Assembly (NCBI GenBank): GCA_031547045.1 | Contig: JAVBSN010000027.1 | Span: 14,468-78,467, forward strand | From: JAVBSN01 sp031547045 | Lineage (GTDB): Bacteria > Bacillota > Clostridia > Lachnospirales > Lachnospiraceae | DNA length: 64,000 nucleotides | Direction: 5' to 3' | Part shown: positions 8,022 through 15,732 of the stretch, piece after piece | Numbering within the stretch: position 1 is the stretch's first letter | Layout: each line of letters starts with the position of its first letter | Program-made: the position numbers and the translations under genes | Notes under the pieces: generated by a model | Databases searched by the model: none | What the model was told of the DNA's origin: nothing | Seen by the model: only the letters and a program-made list of their open reading frames with translations

Positions 8022-9713
8022 GTGGAATACATGACTATTGATTCGAGATGTGTGCCGATAGAAGGCGAGAAAAATATACTTGCAGTTATTAGAAAGGCTG
8101 GCATTGATCTACCTACATTTTGCTATCATTCAGAGCTATCCGTATATGGAGCTTGTCGTATGTGTGTTGTAGAAGATGATAGAGGAAGAATATTTGCATC
8201 ATGTTCAGAACAACCAAGAGCAGGAATGGTAATTAAGACTAATTCAGCTAAGATTAGAAAATATAGAAAATTAATTATAGAATTATTATTAGCATCACAT
8301 TGTAGAGATTGTACAATATGTACTAGAAATGGTAACTGTGAACTTCAACAACTTGCATTTAAAGTTGGCGTTCATGCAGTAAGATTCCTTAACAATAGAA
8401 AAGAAGTTCCTATTGATATGAGTTCGCCAAGTATAGTACGTGACCCTAATAAATGTATTTTATGTGGTGACTGTGTTAGAACTTGTGCAGAGATTCAAGG
8501 TATAGGCGCCTTAGATTTTGCTCATAGAGGATCTAAGATGGAAGTTACACCTGCATTTGATAAATGTCTTAATGAAACTGATTGTGTAGGCTGTGGACAA
8601 TGTAGAGTAGTATGTCCTACAGGAGCAATAACTGTAAATACAAATGTAACAGATGTATGGGAAGCTATTGCAGACCCTAATGTAAGAGTAGTGGCTCAAG
8701 TTGCACCAGCAGTAAGAGTTGCAGTAGGTGACAAATTTGATATTCCAAAGGGTGAAAATACTATGGGTAAACTTGTAGCAGCTCTTAGAATGATGGGATT
8801 TGATAAAGTATATGATACTAACTTTGGAGCAGATTTAACTGTTGTAGAAGAATCCAAAGAATTAATTACTAGATTAGAGCAAAATGAAAACTTGCCACTA
8901 TTTACATCATGTTGTCCAGCATGGGTAAAATACTGTGAGACAAAATATCCAGAATTTGCAGATAACATTTCTACTTGTAGATCTCCTCAAGGTATGTTTT
9001 CAGCAGTTGTTAAAGATTATTTCTGGCAAGATGACATCAAAGAAAAGAAGAAAACATTTGTTGTATCAATAATGCCTTGTACTGCCAAAAAGGCTGAAAT
9101 ATTACGAGATGATAATATGACTGATGGTAGACAAGATACAGATAGAGTGTTGACAACAATAGAGATTATAAGAATGATACGTCAAGCTGGTATTAAGTTT
9201 GATGAAGTTGAAGGAGAAGCTCCAGATATGCCGTTTGGTATTGCATCAGGTGCAGCAGCTATATTTGGTATTACAGGTGGTGTTACAGAAGCTGTTTTAC
9301 GCCATGTATCAGCAGGAAATGAATATCAAACAATATCTCAGATTAGTTTTACAGGTATTAGAGGAACAGAAGGCATCAAAGAAGCAACAGTAATGCTAGG
9401 AGATAGAGAAGTTAAGATAGCAGTAGTAAATGGATTAGCTAATGCAGGCAAATTGCTAGACAAGATAAAAGCAGGAGAAGCTTATTATGACTTTGTTGAA
9501 GTAATGGCATGTAGAAGAGGTTGTATATTAGGAGGAGGTCAACCGCTTCCTGCAGGGCCAAGAACTAAGAAATGCCGTGAAGAAGGAATATATGCTGTTG
9601 ATAGACACTCACAGATAAGATTTACAGATGACAATCCGATTGTAGCTCAGACATATAAAGATGTAATAAAAGGTAAAGAACATAGATTATTACATAGAGC
9701 TGGGAAATTATAG
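8022..9713 (+). CDS. hydA: [FeFe] hydrogenase catalytic subunit
   Basis: H2-forming/oxidising subunit, 563 aa. The N-terminus has a NuoG-like [2Fe-2S] domain (GACRMC), a His-Cys cluster (SHCRDCTICTRNGNC) and two ferredoxin-type clusters (CILCGDCVRTC, CVGCGQCRVVC). The H-cluster signatures are intact: TSCCPAW near residue 296, MPCTAKK near 352 and MACRRGCILGGGQP near 497. The start is GTG at 8022, since AGGAGG lies 9 nt before it and the next ATG (8031) is too far away. The maturases HydEFG are not in this window. With hydB and hydC it forms a soluble trimer that disposes of fermentation electrons as H2. Confidence 0.97.
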   Translation: MEYMTIDSRCVPIEGEKNILAVIRKAGIDLPTFCYHSELSVYGACRMCVVEDDRGRIFASCSEQPRAGMVIKTNSAKIRKYRKLIIELLLASHCRDCTICTRNGNCELQQLAFKVGVHAVRFLNNRKEVPIDMSSPSIVRDPNKCILCGDCVRTCAEIQGIGALDFAHRGSKMEVTPAFDKCLNETDCVGCGQCRVVCPTGAITVNTNVTDVWEAIADPNVRVVAQVAPAVRVAVGDKFDIPKGENTMGKLVAALRMMGFDKVYDTNFGADLTVVEESKELITRLEQNENLPLFTSCCPAWVKYCETKYPEFADNISTCRSPQGMFSAVVKDYFWQDDIKEKKKTFVVSIMPCTAKKAEILRDDNMTDGRQDTDRVLTTIEIIRMIRQAGIKFDEVEGEAPDMPFGIASGAAAIFGITGGVTEAVLRHVSAGNEYQTISQISFTGIRGTEGIKEATVMLGDREVKIAVVNGLANAGKLLDKIKAGEAYYDFVEVMACRRGCILGGGQPLPAGPRTKKCREEGIYAVDRHSQIRFTDDNPIVAQTYKDVIKGKEHRLLHRAGKL

Positions 9714-9719
9714 AGTTAC

Positions 9720-9748
9720 TTGACAAAAGTATTGCATTAATATACAAT
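9720..9748 (+). promoter_or_regulatory. Strong SigA promoter for the riboswitch-controlled unit
   Basis: TTGACA (9720-9725), 17 bp, TACAAT (9743-9748), starting 7 bases after the hydA stop. The predicted transcript start near 9755 lies just before the aptamer. Confidence 0.85.
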
Positions 9749-9760
9749 CTTTTTTGGACT

Positions 9761-9826
9761 AACGTATATATATTCATAGGATGGATGAATGTTTCTACCA
9801 ACTGCCGATTCAGTTGACTATAGGTT
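9761..9826 (+). promoter_or_regulatory. Purine riboswitch aptamer, guanine type
   Basis: P1 pairs 9761-9768 with 9819-9826 (one G-G mismatch). P2 is TTCAT/ATGAA with loop AGGATGG; P3 is CAACTG/CAGTTG with a loop starting CC, giving the GG-CC kissing contact. The J2/3 segment GTTTCTACC (9791-9799) is identical to that of the xpt aptamer. The ligand-reading base is C at 9818 (position 74 in xpt numbering), which predicts guanine or hypoxanthine rather than adenine. These pairings were found by eye; the motif match is strong. Confidence 0.88.
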
Positions 9827-9874
9827 TTCCTTAAGGGAGATACTATAGTCATATGAATGGTAGTTGGTTTTTTT
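9798..9874 (+). terminator. Riboswitch expression-platform terminator overlapping the aptamer
   Basis: CCAACTGCC (9798-9806) pairs with GGTAGTTGG (9859-9867) and GACTATAG (9816-9823) with CTATAGTC (9843-9850), followed by seven T. The 5' half uses the P3 5' strand and the P1 3' strand, so the terminator and the ligand-bound aptamer exclude each other. This predicts that ligand switches the gene on. Confidence 0.85.
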
Positions 9875-9896
9875 ATTTTCAAAAGGAGGAAATATT

Positions 9897-11288
9897 ATGT
9901 ATGATGTTGTTATTGTAGGTGCAGGACCAGCAGGTATATTTACAGCTTTAGAGCTGATTAGGGGAGGAAGCAATAAGAAGATTCTTATGATTGAGAAGGG
10001 TTCTTCTATTGAAAAACGTAAATGTCCTAAAGATAAGACTAAGAAATGTATTAACTGTAAACCTTGTAATATAACTACAGGATTTTCAGGAGCAGGAGCT
10101 TTTTCAGACGGTAAACTTTCACTTAGCTATGAAGTAGGTGGAGATTTGCCAGATTTAATAGGTGTAGACTATTCTCAAGAAATGATTAATTATACAGATA
10201 AGATATATCTTGAATTTGGAGCAGATACTAAGATTGAAGGAATCAATCAAGGTGAAAAAGTAAAGGATATTAGAAAACGTGCAATTCAAGCAGGACTTAA
10301 ACTTGTCGATTGTCCGATAAGACATCTAGGTACAGAGAAAGCACAAGAAATATACGGAGCGATTGAACAATATTTAATAGATAAAGGTGTTGAGATTAGA
10401 TTTGGTTATAACTGTACAGATATAATTCTTGAAGATTCTATATGCAAGGGCGTTATAATCGAGAAGACTAATAGCTCTAAAGAGAAAGAAGAGATTACAG
10501 CAAAACATACAGTTATTGCAGCAGGTAGAAGGGGTGCAGATTGGTTAGAAAAGATTTGTGCCAAAAATGATATTGCTCATAAACCAGGAACTGTTGATAT
10601 AGGAGTTAGAGTTGAAGTTAGAAATGAGATAATGGAAGATGTTAATAATGTACTTTATGAATCAAAATTAATTGGTTATCCTAAGCCATTTAAAAATAAA
10701 GTAAGAACATTTTGCCAGAATCCAGGTGGATTTGTAAGCCAAGAAAATTATGATAATGACTTAGCAGTAGTTAATGGACATTCTTATAAGGAATTAAAAT
10801 CAAATAATACTAACTTAGCAATATTATGTTCTCATAATTTTACTGAGCCATTTAATCAACCAATAGAGTATGCACAGAAAATTGGTGAACTTACAAATAT
10901 GTTAGGTTCAGGTAAGATATTAGTGCAGAGATATGGAGATATATTAGACGGAAAGAGAACTTGGGATAAAGAATTAAGTCGTTCAAACATAAAGCCAACT
11001 CTTCCTGATGCGGTAGCAGGAGATATTACAGCAGCAATGCCATATAGAGCAATGACGAATATTATTAACTTTATTCAAGCTGTAGATCATGTTGTACCAG
11101 GATTTGCTGGAACAGAAACACTTTTATATTCACCAGAGCTTAAGTTCTATTCTAACAAAGTTAAAATGGATGAAGATTTTAATACTAATGTTAACAATCT
11201 ATATTGTCTAGGTGATTCAAGTGGTTGGACAAGAGGTCTTATGATGGCATCAGTAATGGGTGTTATTATGGGTCAAAAACTTTTATAA
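9897..11288 (+). CDS. Uncharacterised FAD-dependent dehydrogenase (COG2509-like)
   Basis: A 463-aa cytoplasmic flavoprotein. The start is ATG at 9897 after AAAAGGAGGA; an upstream in-frame start lies inside the terminator hairpin. Residues 4-17 (VVIVGAGPAGIFTALEL) are the FAD-binding Rossmann motif, and residues ~430-463 (CLGDSSGWTRGLMMASVMG) the C-terminal FAD-binding part. Between them is a four-cysteine group, C43-x7-C51-x2-C54-x2-C57, followed by GFSGAGAFSDGKL. The cysteine spacing could hold an iron-sulfur cluster, which is inference. The substrate is unknown; control by a guanine-type riboswitch points to a purine link. Confidence 0.85.
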   Translation: MYDVVIVGAGPAGIFTALELIRGGSNKKILMIEKGSSIEKRKCPKDKTKKCINCKPCNITTGFSGAGAFSDGKLSLSYEVGGDLPDLIGVDYSQEMINYTDKIYLEFGADTKIEGINQGEKVKDIRKRAIQAGLKLVDCPIRHLGTEKAQEIYGAIEQYLIDKGVEIRFGYNCTDIILEDSICKGVIIEKTNSSKEKEEITAKHTVIAAGRRGADWLEKICAKNDIAHKPGTVDIGVRVEVRNEIMEDVNNVLYESKLIGYPKPFKNKVRTFCQNPGGFVSQENYDNDLAVVNGHSYKELKSNNTNLAILCSHNFTEPFNQPIEYAQKIGELTNMLGSGKILVQRYGDILDGKRTWDKELSRSNIKPTLPDAVAGDITAAMPYRAMTNIINFIQAVDHVVPGFAGTETLLYSPELKFYSNKVKMDEDFNTNVNNLYCLGDSSGWTRGLMMASVMGVIMGQKLL

Positions 11289-11341
11289 ATATTAATCAAG
11301 TATTTGGGGATAATCTAGACATGATTTTGGAGGTGCTTTAG

Positions 11342-11953
11342 ATGAAGAATATTGTATTTGATGTAGGAATGGTAATAGTTGATTTTAGATGGCGAGAATA
11401 TATGCAAGACATGGGAATTGCACCAGAAGTTATTGAAATATTAGGCAAATCTATGATTAATGATGATTTATGGAATGAGTTTGATTTAGGAGTAATGAAA
11501 GATGAAGATATAGTAGACTCTTTTAAAAGCAAACTACCTAAGTATGCAAAGGAGATAGATTTGTTTATGAAAGAGCCGATAGAACTTGTAAAAGAATTTG
11601 ATTATGCAGGTCCATTGGTAAAAGCTCTTAAGACAGCAGGATATAATGTCTATTTATTGTCTAATTATCCTAAGAGAATGTATGAAATGCATTGGTCTAG
11701 ATTTTCATTTATAGATGAGATAGATGGATTGGTTGTATCATCTCTTGAAAAAGTAATGAAACCAGATAGACGAATATATGAGATATTGTTAGATAGATAT
11801 AATCTAGAAGCAAATGAAACTTGTTTTATAGATGATAGGGAAGTAAATGTAGAAGCAGCCAGACAATTAGGTATAGAAGGAATTGTATTTAAAGGATATG
11901 ATGACTTATTAGAAAAGTTTAAAGAGTTGAATGTAAATTTTATTGACGAATAA
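11342..11953 (+). CDS. HAD-superfamily phosphatase (YihX/epoxide-hydrolase-like subclass)
   Basis: A 203-aa soluble hydrolase with the four HAD motifs: FDVGMVIVDF near residue 4 (nucleophile Asp), LLSNYP around 103 (Ser), MKPDRRIYE (Lys) and CFIDDREVN (two Asp). The first motif has Gly where the usual acid/base Asp sits, as in the YihX-type sugar phosphatases FDLGNV. The substrate is probably a small phosphate ester but cannot be told. It lies 53 bp after the flavoprotein gene, with GGAGG before the ATG, and is likely co-transcribed with it under the riboswitch. Confidence 0.88.
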   Translation: MKNIVFDVGMVIVDFRWREYMQDMGIAPEVIEILGKSMINDDLWNEFDLGVMKDEDIVDSFKSKLPKYAKEIDLFMKEPIELVKEFDYAGPLVKALKTAGYNVYLLSNYPKRMYEMHWSRFSFIDEIDGLVVSSLEKVMKPDRRIYEILLDRYNLEANETCFIDDREVNVEAARQLGIEGIVFKGYDDLLEKFKELNVNFIDE

Positions 11954-12012
11954 TCTGTTTGAACATACAATATATTTATTGTAGCAATGGTAACGATGAG
12001 GAAGGAGAAGTT

Positions 12013-12387
12013 ATGGATTACATATGGCAAGATAAGAAAAGAACTTTATTTGGATTACCACTTTCATTTACTAAATATTCTTTGGATAAAGAAAGATTAT
12101 TTATAGAAACAGGATTTTTAAGTAAGAGGGAAGATGAAGTAAGACTATATAGAATAATGGATGTTTCATTAACAATTAGTTTTTGGCAAAGATTATTTGG
12201 AGTAGGAACTATTGCTTGTGATTCTGCTGATAAGACATTGGGGAATTTTGAATTGGTTAGCATTAAGAATCCTAGAGATATTAAAGAACGATTATCTCAA
12301 ATGGTAGAAGAAGAGAGAACAAAGAAAAGAGTTACAAGTAGAGAATATATGCATGATTCAGATTATGATGATGAGAATGAATTTTAA
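12013..12387 (+). CDS. Bacterial PH-domain (YdbS/DUF304-like) protein
   Basis: A 124-aa protein. The start is ATG at 12013, preceded by GAAGGAG; a TTG further upstream in frame lacks a binding site. The sequence shows the bPH2 pattern: SLDKERLFIETGFLSKREDEVRLYRIMDVSLT, a tryptophan-containing loop (SFWQRLFGVGTI) and LVSIKNPRDIKERLSQMV. Most bPH2 proteins are membrane-linked, but this one has no membrane helix, only a charged C-terminal tail (EEERTKKR). It is the last gene of the riboswitch-controlled unit. Its role is unknown. Confidence 0.75.
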   Translation: MDYIWQDKKRTLFGLPLSFTKYSLDKERLFIETGFLSKREDEVRLYRIMDVSLTISFWQRLFGVGTIACDSADKTLGNFELVSIKNPRDIKERLSQMVEEERTKKRVTSREYMHDSDYDDENEF

Positions 12388-12392
12388 TATTA

Positions 12393-12433
12393 ACAAAAGA
12401 ACCAGTGGAATTTAATCCGCTGGTTCTTTTGTT
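12393..12433. terminator. Bidirectional terminator between the PH-domain gene and the MATE gene
   Basis: ACAAAAGAACCAG and CTGGTTCTTTTGT form a long stem around an AATTTAAT-centred loop, with A and T tracts that work in both directions. The MATE stop codon lies inside the hairpin. Confidence 0.88.
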
Positions 12434-13761
12434 ATATTTGATTTCCATTTATTTGATTTATAACGTGTGAAAGAAATAATAAGACCTACACCCCAACCTA
12501 TAGGTATGGTATACCAAATGGTTTCTGGTATTTTGAAAATATATGCTAATAAATATGCAAAAGCAACTCGCGTAAAGAAATTACATAAGGTACTAGCCAT
12601 AAACCATTTAATATCGCCAGCACCTCTTAAAATACCATTAGTAGAATTCATAGTACCCATAATGATGTAGAAAATAGATACAACTCTTAAATAATTAGTA
12701 CCTACATTAATGACTGCTTGACTTGATGTAGAATCTACAAAGGCACCAATTAATACATCTCCAAAAATAAATAGTAATAGAGTTACAGTTATGCTTACAA
12801 TAGCAGTTAGCATAAGAGCAGCTTTATACCCCTTTTTAATTCGATCCAATTTGTTAGCACCAATATTTTGTGCCGTAAAGGTTGACATTGCATTTCCGAC
12901 TGCAATCATTGGCATAATTGCTATTGAATCTACTTTGGTGGCAGCGGTATAACCTGCCATAACTGTTGAACCGAAAGTATTAACTAAGGATTGCACAAAT
13001 ATAAGTCCGAATGAAACAATGGATTGTTGTATAGTTGATGGTATAGCTATATATGCAATGCTGCCTAGTATTCTTAAATCAAATAATTTAAAGTTTTCTG
13101 TAGGCATCTTAGATAAATTATACATAAGAACAATAAAAGATAATACAGCAGATATTCCTTGTGCAATTAAAGTAGCATAGGCAGCACCTGCTACTCCCAT
13201 TTGAAATTTAGCAACAAAAAGCAAATCCAAAACTACATTTACTCCAGAAGAAAATATTAAAAACACTAGAGGTATTGTAGATTTTCCTAGTGCATTAAAA
13301 ATTGCATTAAATGTATTATACATAAATAAAAATGTAAGACCTAGAAAATATATTCCTAAATATACACTAGCATCATCAAAAATATTATCAGGGGTGTTCA
13401 TAAGTTTCAGTATTGATTTGTTAAATATAAGCCCCACCATAGTTAATACAATACTAATAACTAATGCAGTGAAAATAATAGTGTATATAGCTGTTTTCAT
13501 TTTCTCAAGTTGCTTACCACCGAAAAATCTTGAAATAACAACTGAAGAACCAATACTCATACCAGTTGCAAGTGCAATAAATAAAAAGGCTAAGGAAGTT
13601 GATGCACCTACAGCGGCAAGCGCTTCCTCGCCTACAAAGTTTCCTACTATTATTGTATCAATAATATTATATAATTGTTGAAATAGATTTCCTAAAATCA
13701 TAGGGATTGCAAATACAATCAACCCTTTGGCAGGATCTCCATTTGTCATATCTTTTGCCAT
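12412..13761 (-). CDS. MATE-family multidrug/metabolite exporter
   Basis: A 449-aa integral membrane protein with about 12 helices in two similar halves. The N-terminal half opens with DPAKGLIVFAIPMILGNLFQQLYNIIDTIIVGNFVGEEALAAVG-type MATE motifs, and the second half repeats the pattern at SIAYIAIPSTIQQSIVSFG and AMSTFTAQNIGANK. MATE proteins export cationic drugs or metabolites using Na+ or H+. Its substrate is not predictable. It is transcribed alone from its own promoter and convergent with the PH-domain gene. Confidence 0.93.
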   Translation of the reverse strand: MAKDMTNGDPAKGLIVFAIPMILGNLFQQLYNIIDTIIVGNFVGEEALAAVGASTSLAFLFIALATGMSIGSSVVISRFFGGKQLEKMKTAIYTIIFTALVISIVLTMVGLIFNKSILKLMNTPDNIFDDASVYLGIYFLGLTFLFMYNTFNAIFNALGKSTIPLVFLIFSSGVNVVLDLLFVAKFQMGVAGAAYATLIAQGISAVLSFIVLMYNLSKMPTENFKLFDLRILGSIAYIAIPSTIQQSIVSFGLIFVQSLVNTFGSTVMAGYTAATKVDSIAIMPMIAVGNAMSTFTAQNIGANKLDRIKKGYKAALMLTAIVSITVTLLLFIFGDVLIGAFVDSTSSQAVINVGTNYLRVVSIFYIIMGTMNSTNGILRGAGDIKWFMASTLCNFFTRVAFAYLLAYIFKIPETIWYTIPIGWGVGLIISFTRYKSNKWKSNITKEPAD

Positions 13762-13801
13762 GTATTCATGCCTCCAATTATTTAAAATAAAATGTTTGAT
13801 T

Positions 13802-13830
13802 AGTATAGTTCAAAATAATAAAAATATCAA
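13802..13830 (-). promoter_or_regulatory. SigA promoter of the MATE gene
   Basis: Minus strand: TTGATA (13830-13825), 17 bp, TATACT (13807-13802), about 40 bp before the start codon. Confidence 0.75.
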
Positions 13831-13853
13831 TAATATAAAATTGGGCAATATAA

Positions 13854-13879
13854 AAGCTTGAAGAATTAACTTCAAGCTT
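13854..13879 (-). terminator. Terminator of yjfB
   Basis: A 10-bp perfect stem, AAGCTTGAAG/CTTCAAGCTT, with a 6-nt loop starts one base past the yjfB stop and runs into TTTTATATT on the minus strand. Confidence 0.85.
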
Positions 13880-14056
13880 CTATAGTCTAATATCAACGTT
13901 CTGACCAACTAAAGGATTGACAGAGGATTCCATAAGTCTAGTTAAACCATCACTAGTAACTTCGGCAGTATCTAATGCTTTAGACATCATGGCAACACTT
14001 ACATCATTCATTAGTTGGGATTGTGACATAGACACAGATAATGCTGCAATATCCAT
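13880..14056 (-). CDS. yjfB: YjfB family putative motility protein
   Basis: A 58-aa protein starting at ATG 14056 (AGGTG 8 nt upstream); an earlier GTG adds only three residues. The sequence MDIAALSVSMSQSQL, then ALDTAE, then GQNVDIRL matches B. subtilis YjfB, a family linked to flagellar motility by its distribution. It has no membrane segment. It has a strong promoter and a structured leader (14057-14138), an unusual investment for such a short gene, and ends at its own terminator. The exact role is not established. Confidence 0.85.
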   Translation of the reverse strand: MDIAALSVSMSQSQLMNDVSVAMMSKALDTAEVTSDGLTRLMESSVNPLVGQNVDIRL

Positions 14057-14111
14057 GATCAACACCTACTTTCTAGATATGTACTACTAATAAGCGGGTA
14101 ATACCGTAGTC

Positions 14112-14138
14112 ACTAAGTTCGAAAACACCTCACTAAGT
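14112..14138 (-). promoter_or_regulatory. Leader hairpin with GAGGU-type loop at the 5' end of the yjfB mRNA
   Basis: On the minus strand ACTTAGT (14138-14132) pairs with ACTTAGT (14118-14112) across one T-T mismatch, around a 13-nt loop GAGGTGTTTTCGA. The hairpin starts about 7 nt after the -10 box, at or near +1. The same structure occurs twice upstream of addB. Confidence 0.6.
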
Positions 14139-14144
14139 AATAAT

Positions 14145-14173
14145 AGTATAATCTTTTTAATGAATTATGTCAA
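14145..14173 (-). promoter_or_regulatory. Strong SigA promoter of yjfB
   Basis: Minus strand: TTGACA (14173-14168), 17 bp, TATACT (14150-14145). No SigD-type flagellar promoter was seen. Confidence 0.85.
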
Positions 14174-14258
14174 CAAGATTGTTTGAAAAAATAATAGCAA
14201 TTTTTTAAAGAAAGCCACGTAAAATATAGAAAAAATGATATTTTATACGTTTAAAAGG

Positions 14259-14287
14259 TTGACATGACATATTAGCTTTGATATAAT
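14259..14287 (+). promoter_or_regulatory. Strong SigA promoter of the first NlpC/P60 gene
   Basis: TTGACA (14259-14264), 17 bp, TATAAT (14282-14287). The remaining part of the 14057-14349 gap holds the yjfB promoter and leader and this promoter region. Confidence 0.9.
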
Positions 14288-14301
14288 CACATTTAATAAG
14301 T

Positions 14302-14318
14302 CGTAACAAATTTGTAAT
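14302..14318 (+). promoter_or_regulatory. WalR-type box in the leader of the first NlpC/P60 gene
   Basis: CGTAAC-N5-TGTAAT, one base off the WalR consensus TGTWAH-N5-TGTWAH, placed just downstream of the -10 box. The position near +1 suggests repression. Inferred from sequence only. Confidence 0.55.
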
Positions 14319-14349
14319 AATTCAGACGATTTATAATTGGGAGGTATAT

Positions 14350-15642
14350 ATGAAGAGATTAACACATAAGGTAGCAGCAGTATTAATAGCAGGAAGCATT
14401 ATGGCTAATGGCATGTCTGTTGTAGCTAGTAACTCTTATAATGATAGCAATGCAAATATAACATCGGCGTTAGATAGATACATACAAGAGTCTGCATATA
14501 GTAATAATGTTATGATGGAGACTAATTCAATAGTTAATATAACAGCGGCAATAGAAGAAGCTGTAGATAGTCAAGGGAATTTACCTGTTGACGAAGTAGT
14601 GTCAAATGAATACAGTGTTAAATATCCTCAATTTGTAGGAATGGTTATTCCTAATGTTGAAGAATCAGTTAATATTAGATGTGAAGCTAGTGAAGACTCT
14701 GATAGAGTTGGTAAGTTACCGGCAGGAGCAGTTGCACAGATAGTTGAGCAAGGTGCTGAATGGACTAAGATTACTTCAGGTACAGTAACAGGATATATTA
14801 AGAATGACTTTATATTGTTTGGAGATGAGGCTGGTGCATATGCAGAGGCTAATGTTCCTAAACAAGCAACAATTAATACAGAAACTTTATATGTAAGAGC
14901 AGAAGAAAATGCAACTGCTGATTGTGTAGGAATGGTACCACTAGGGGAGACTTACAAGGTAATTGAGGAATCTGATGGTTGGGCAGAGATAGAAGTTGAT
15001 AAAGAGACAATAGGATATGTATCAAAAGATTATGTAACAGTTTCATTCGTGTTAGATACAGCAGTATCTAAGGAAGAGGAAGAAGCATTAATTAAGAAAG
15101 CAGAAGAAGATAAGAAGGCAAAGGAAGAAGCAGATAAGAAAGCAGCAGAAGATGCAGCTAAGAAGAAATCTAATTCTTCGAAGAAATCTAACTCAAGTTC
15201 TTCAAATAGTTCATCGTCTTCAAATAATACAAATTCTTCAAGTAATACTTCATCAAATAATGTTGCATCAGGAAGTTCTTCTGGTGGAAGAAGTGATATA
15301 TGTGATTATGCATTACAATTTGTTGGTAACCCATATGTATATGGTGGAACAAGTTTAACAGGTGGAGCGGATTGTTCAGGATTCGTAATGAGTGTATATG
15401 CTAACTTTGGTTATGGACTACCTCACTCGTCTTCATCACAATCTGGATGTGGTTCAGCAGTTGATTTAGGTTCATTAGTTCCTGGTGATTTAGTATTTTA
15501 TACTAATTCAAGTGGAAGTATCAATCATGTTGCAATATTTATAGGAAATGGACAAGTAGTACATGCAAGTTCTCCTGAAACTGGAATTAAGATTTCTAAT
15601 GTTAATTATAGAAGTCCATACTGTGCAAGAAGAATAGGATAA
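14350..15642 (+). CDS. Secreted peptidoglycan endopeptidase, SH3b-SH3b-NlpC/P60 (copy 1)
   Basis: A 430-aa exported cell-wall hydrolase. Residues 1-27 are a signal peptide (basic start, hydrophobic core, VVAS). Two SH3b domains follow at ~90-160 (NIRCEASEDSDRVGKLPAG) and ~170-235 (LYVRAEENATADCVGMVP). Then comes a charged helix (EEEEALIKKAEEDKKAKEE), a Ser/Asn-rich flexible linker, and the NlpC/P60 domain with catalytic Cys in GADCSGF and His in NHVAIFIG and VVHASS. It cleaves the D-Glu-diamino acid bond of stem peptides by family precedent. Start ATG after GGGAGG. It is the first of three paralogues. Confidence 0.95.
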   Translation: MKRLTHKVAAVLIAGSIMANGMSVVASNSYNDSNANITSALDRYIQESAYSNNVMMETNSIVNITAAIEEAVDSQGNLPVDEVVSNEYSVKYPQFVGMVIPNVEESVNIRCEASEDSDRVGKLPAGAVAQIVEQGAEWTKITSGTVTGYIKNDFILFGDEAGAYAEANVPKQATINTETLYVRAEENATADCVGMVPLGETYKVIEESDGWAEIEVDKETIGYVSKDYVTVSFVLDTAVSKEEEEALIKKAEEDKKAKEEADKKAAEDAAKKKSNSSKKSNSSSSNSSSSSNNTNSSSNTSSNNVASGSSSGGRSDICDYALQFVGNPYVYGGTSLTGGADCSGFVMSVYANFGYGLPHSSSSQSGCGSAVDLGSLVPGDLVFYTNSSGSINHVAIFIGNGQVVHASSPETGIKISNVNYRSPYCARRIG

Positions 15643-15655
15643 GATAAGTAAATAT

Positions 15656-15684
15656 TCCCACTGTCGTATGGCAGTGGGATTTTT
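15656..15684 (+). terminator. Terminator after NlpC/P60 copy 1
   Basis: TCCCACTG/CAGTGGGA stem with an 8-nt loop and a T tract, 14 bp after the stop. No clear new promoter is seen before copy 2, so readthrough may feed it. Confidence 0.85.
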
Positions 15685-15732
15685 AACGTAGTATAGATAA
15701 GGAAAGATTATTAAATCTTTGGAGGTATTCTA

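Noticed and set aside
9622..9882. 86-aa minus-strand ORF across the hydA end and riboswitch
   Set aside because: It reads through hydA antisense and the riboswitch hairpins, with no ribosome site.
14057..14111. yjfB leader considered as a c-di-GMP (GEMM) riboswitch or as a tiny leader ORF (MTTVLPAY)
   Set aside because: The conserved GEMM core is absent, and the peptide frame has poorly spaced initiation signals and no counterpart in the addB leader.
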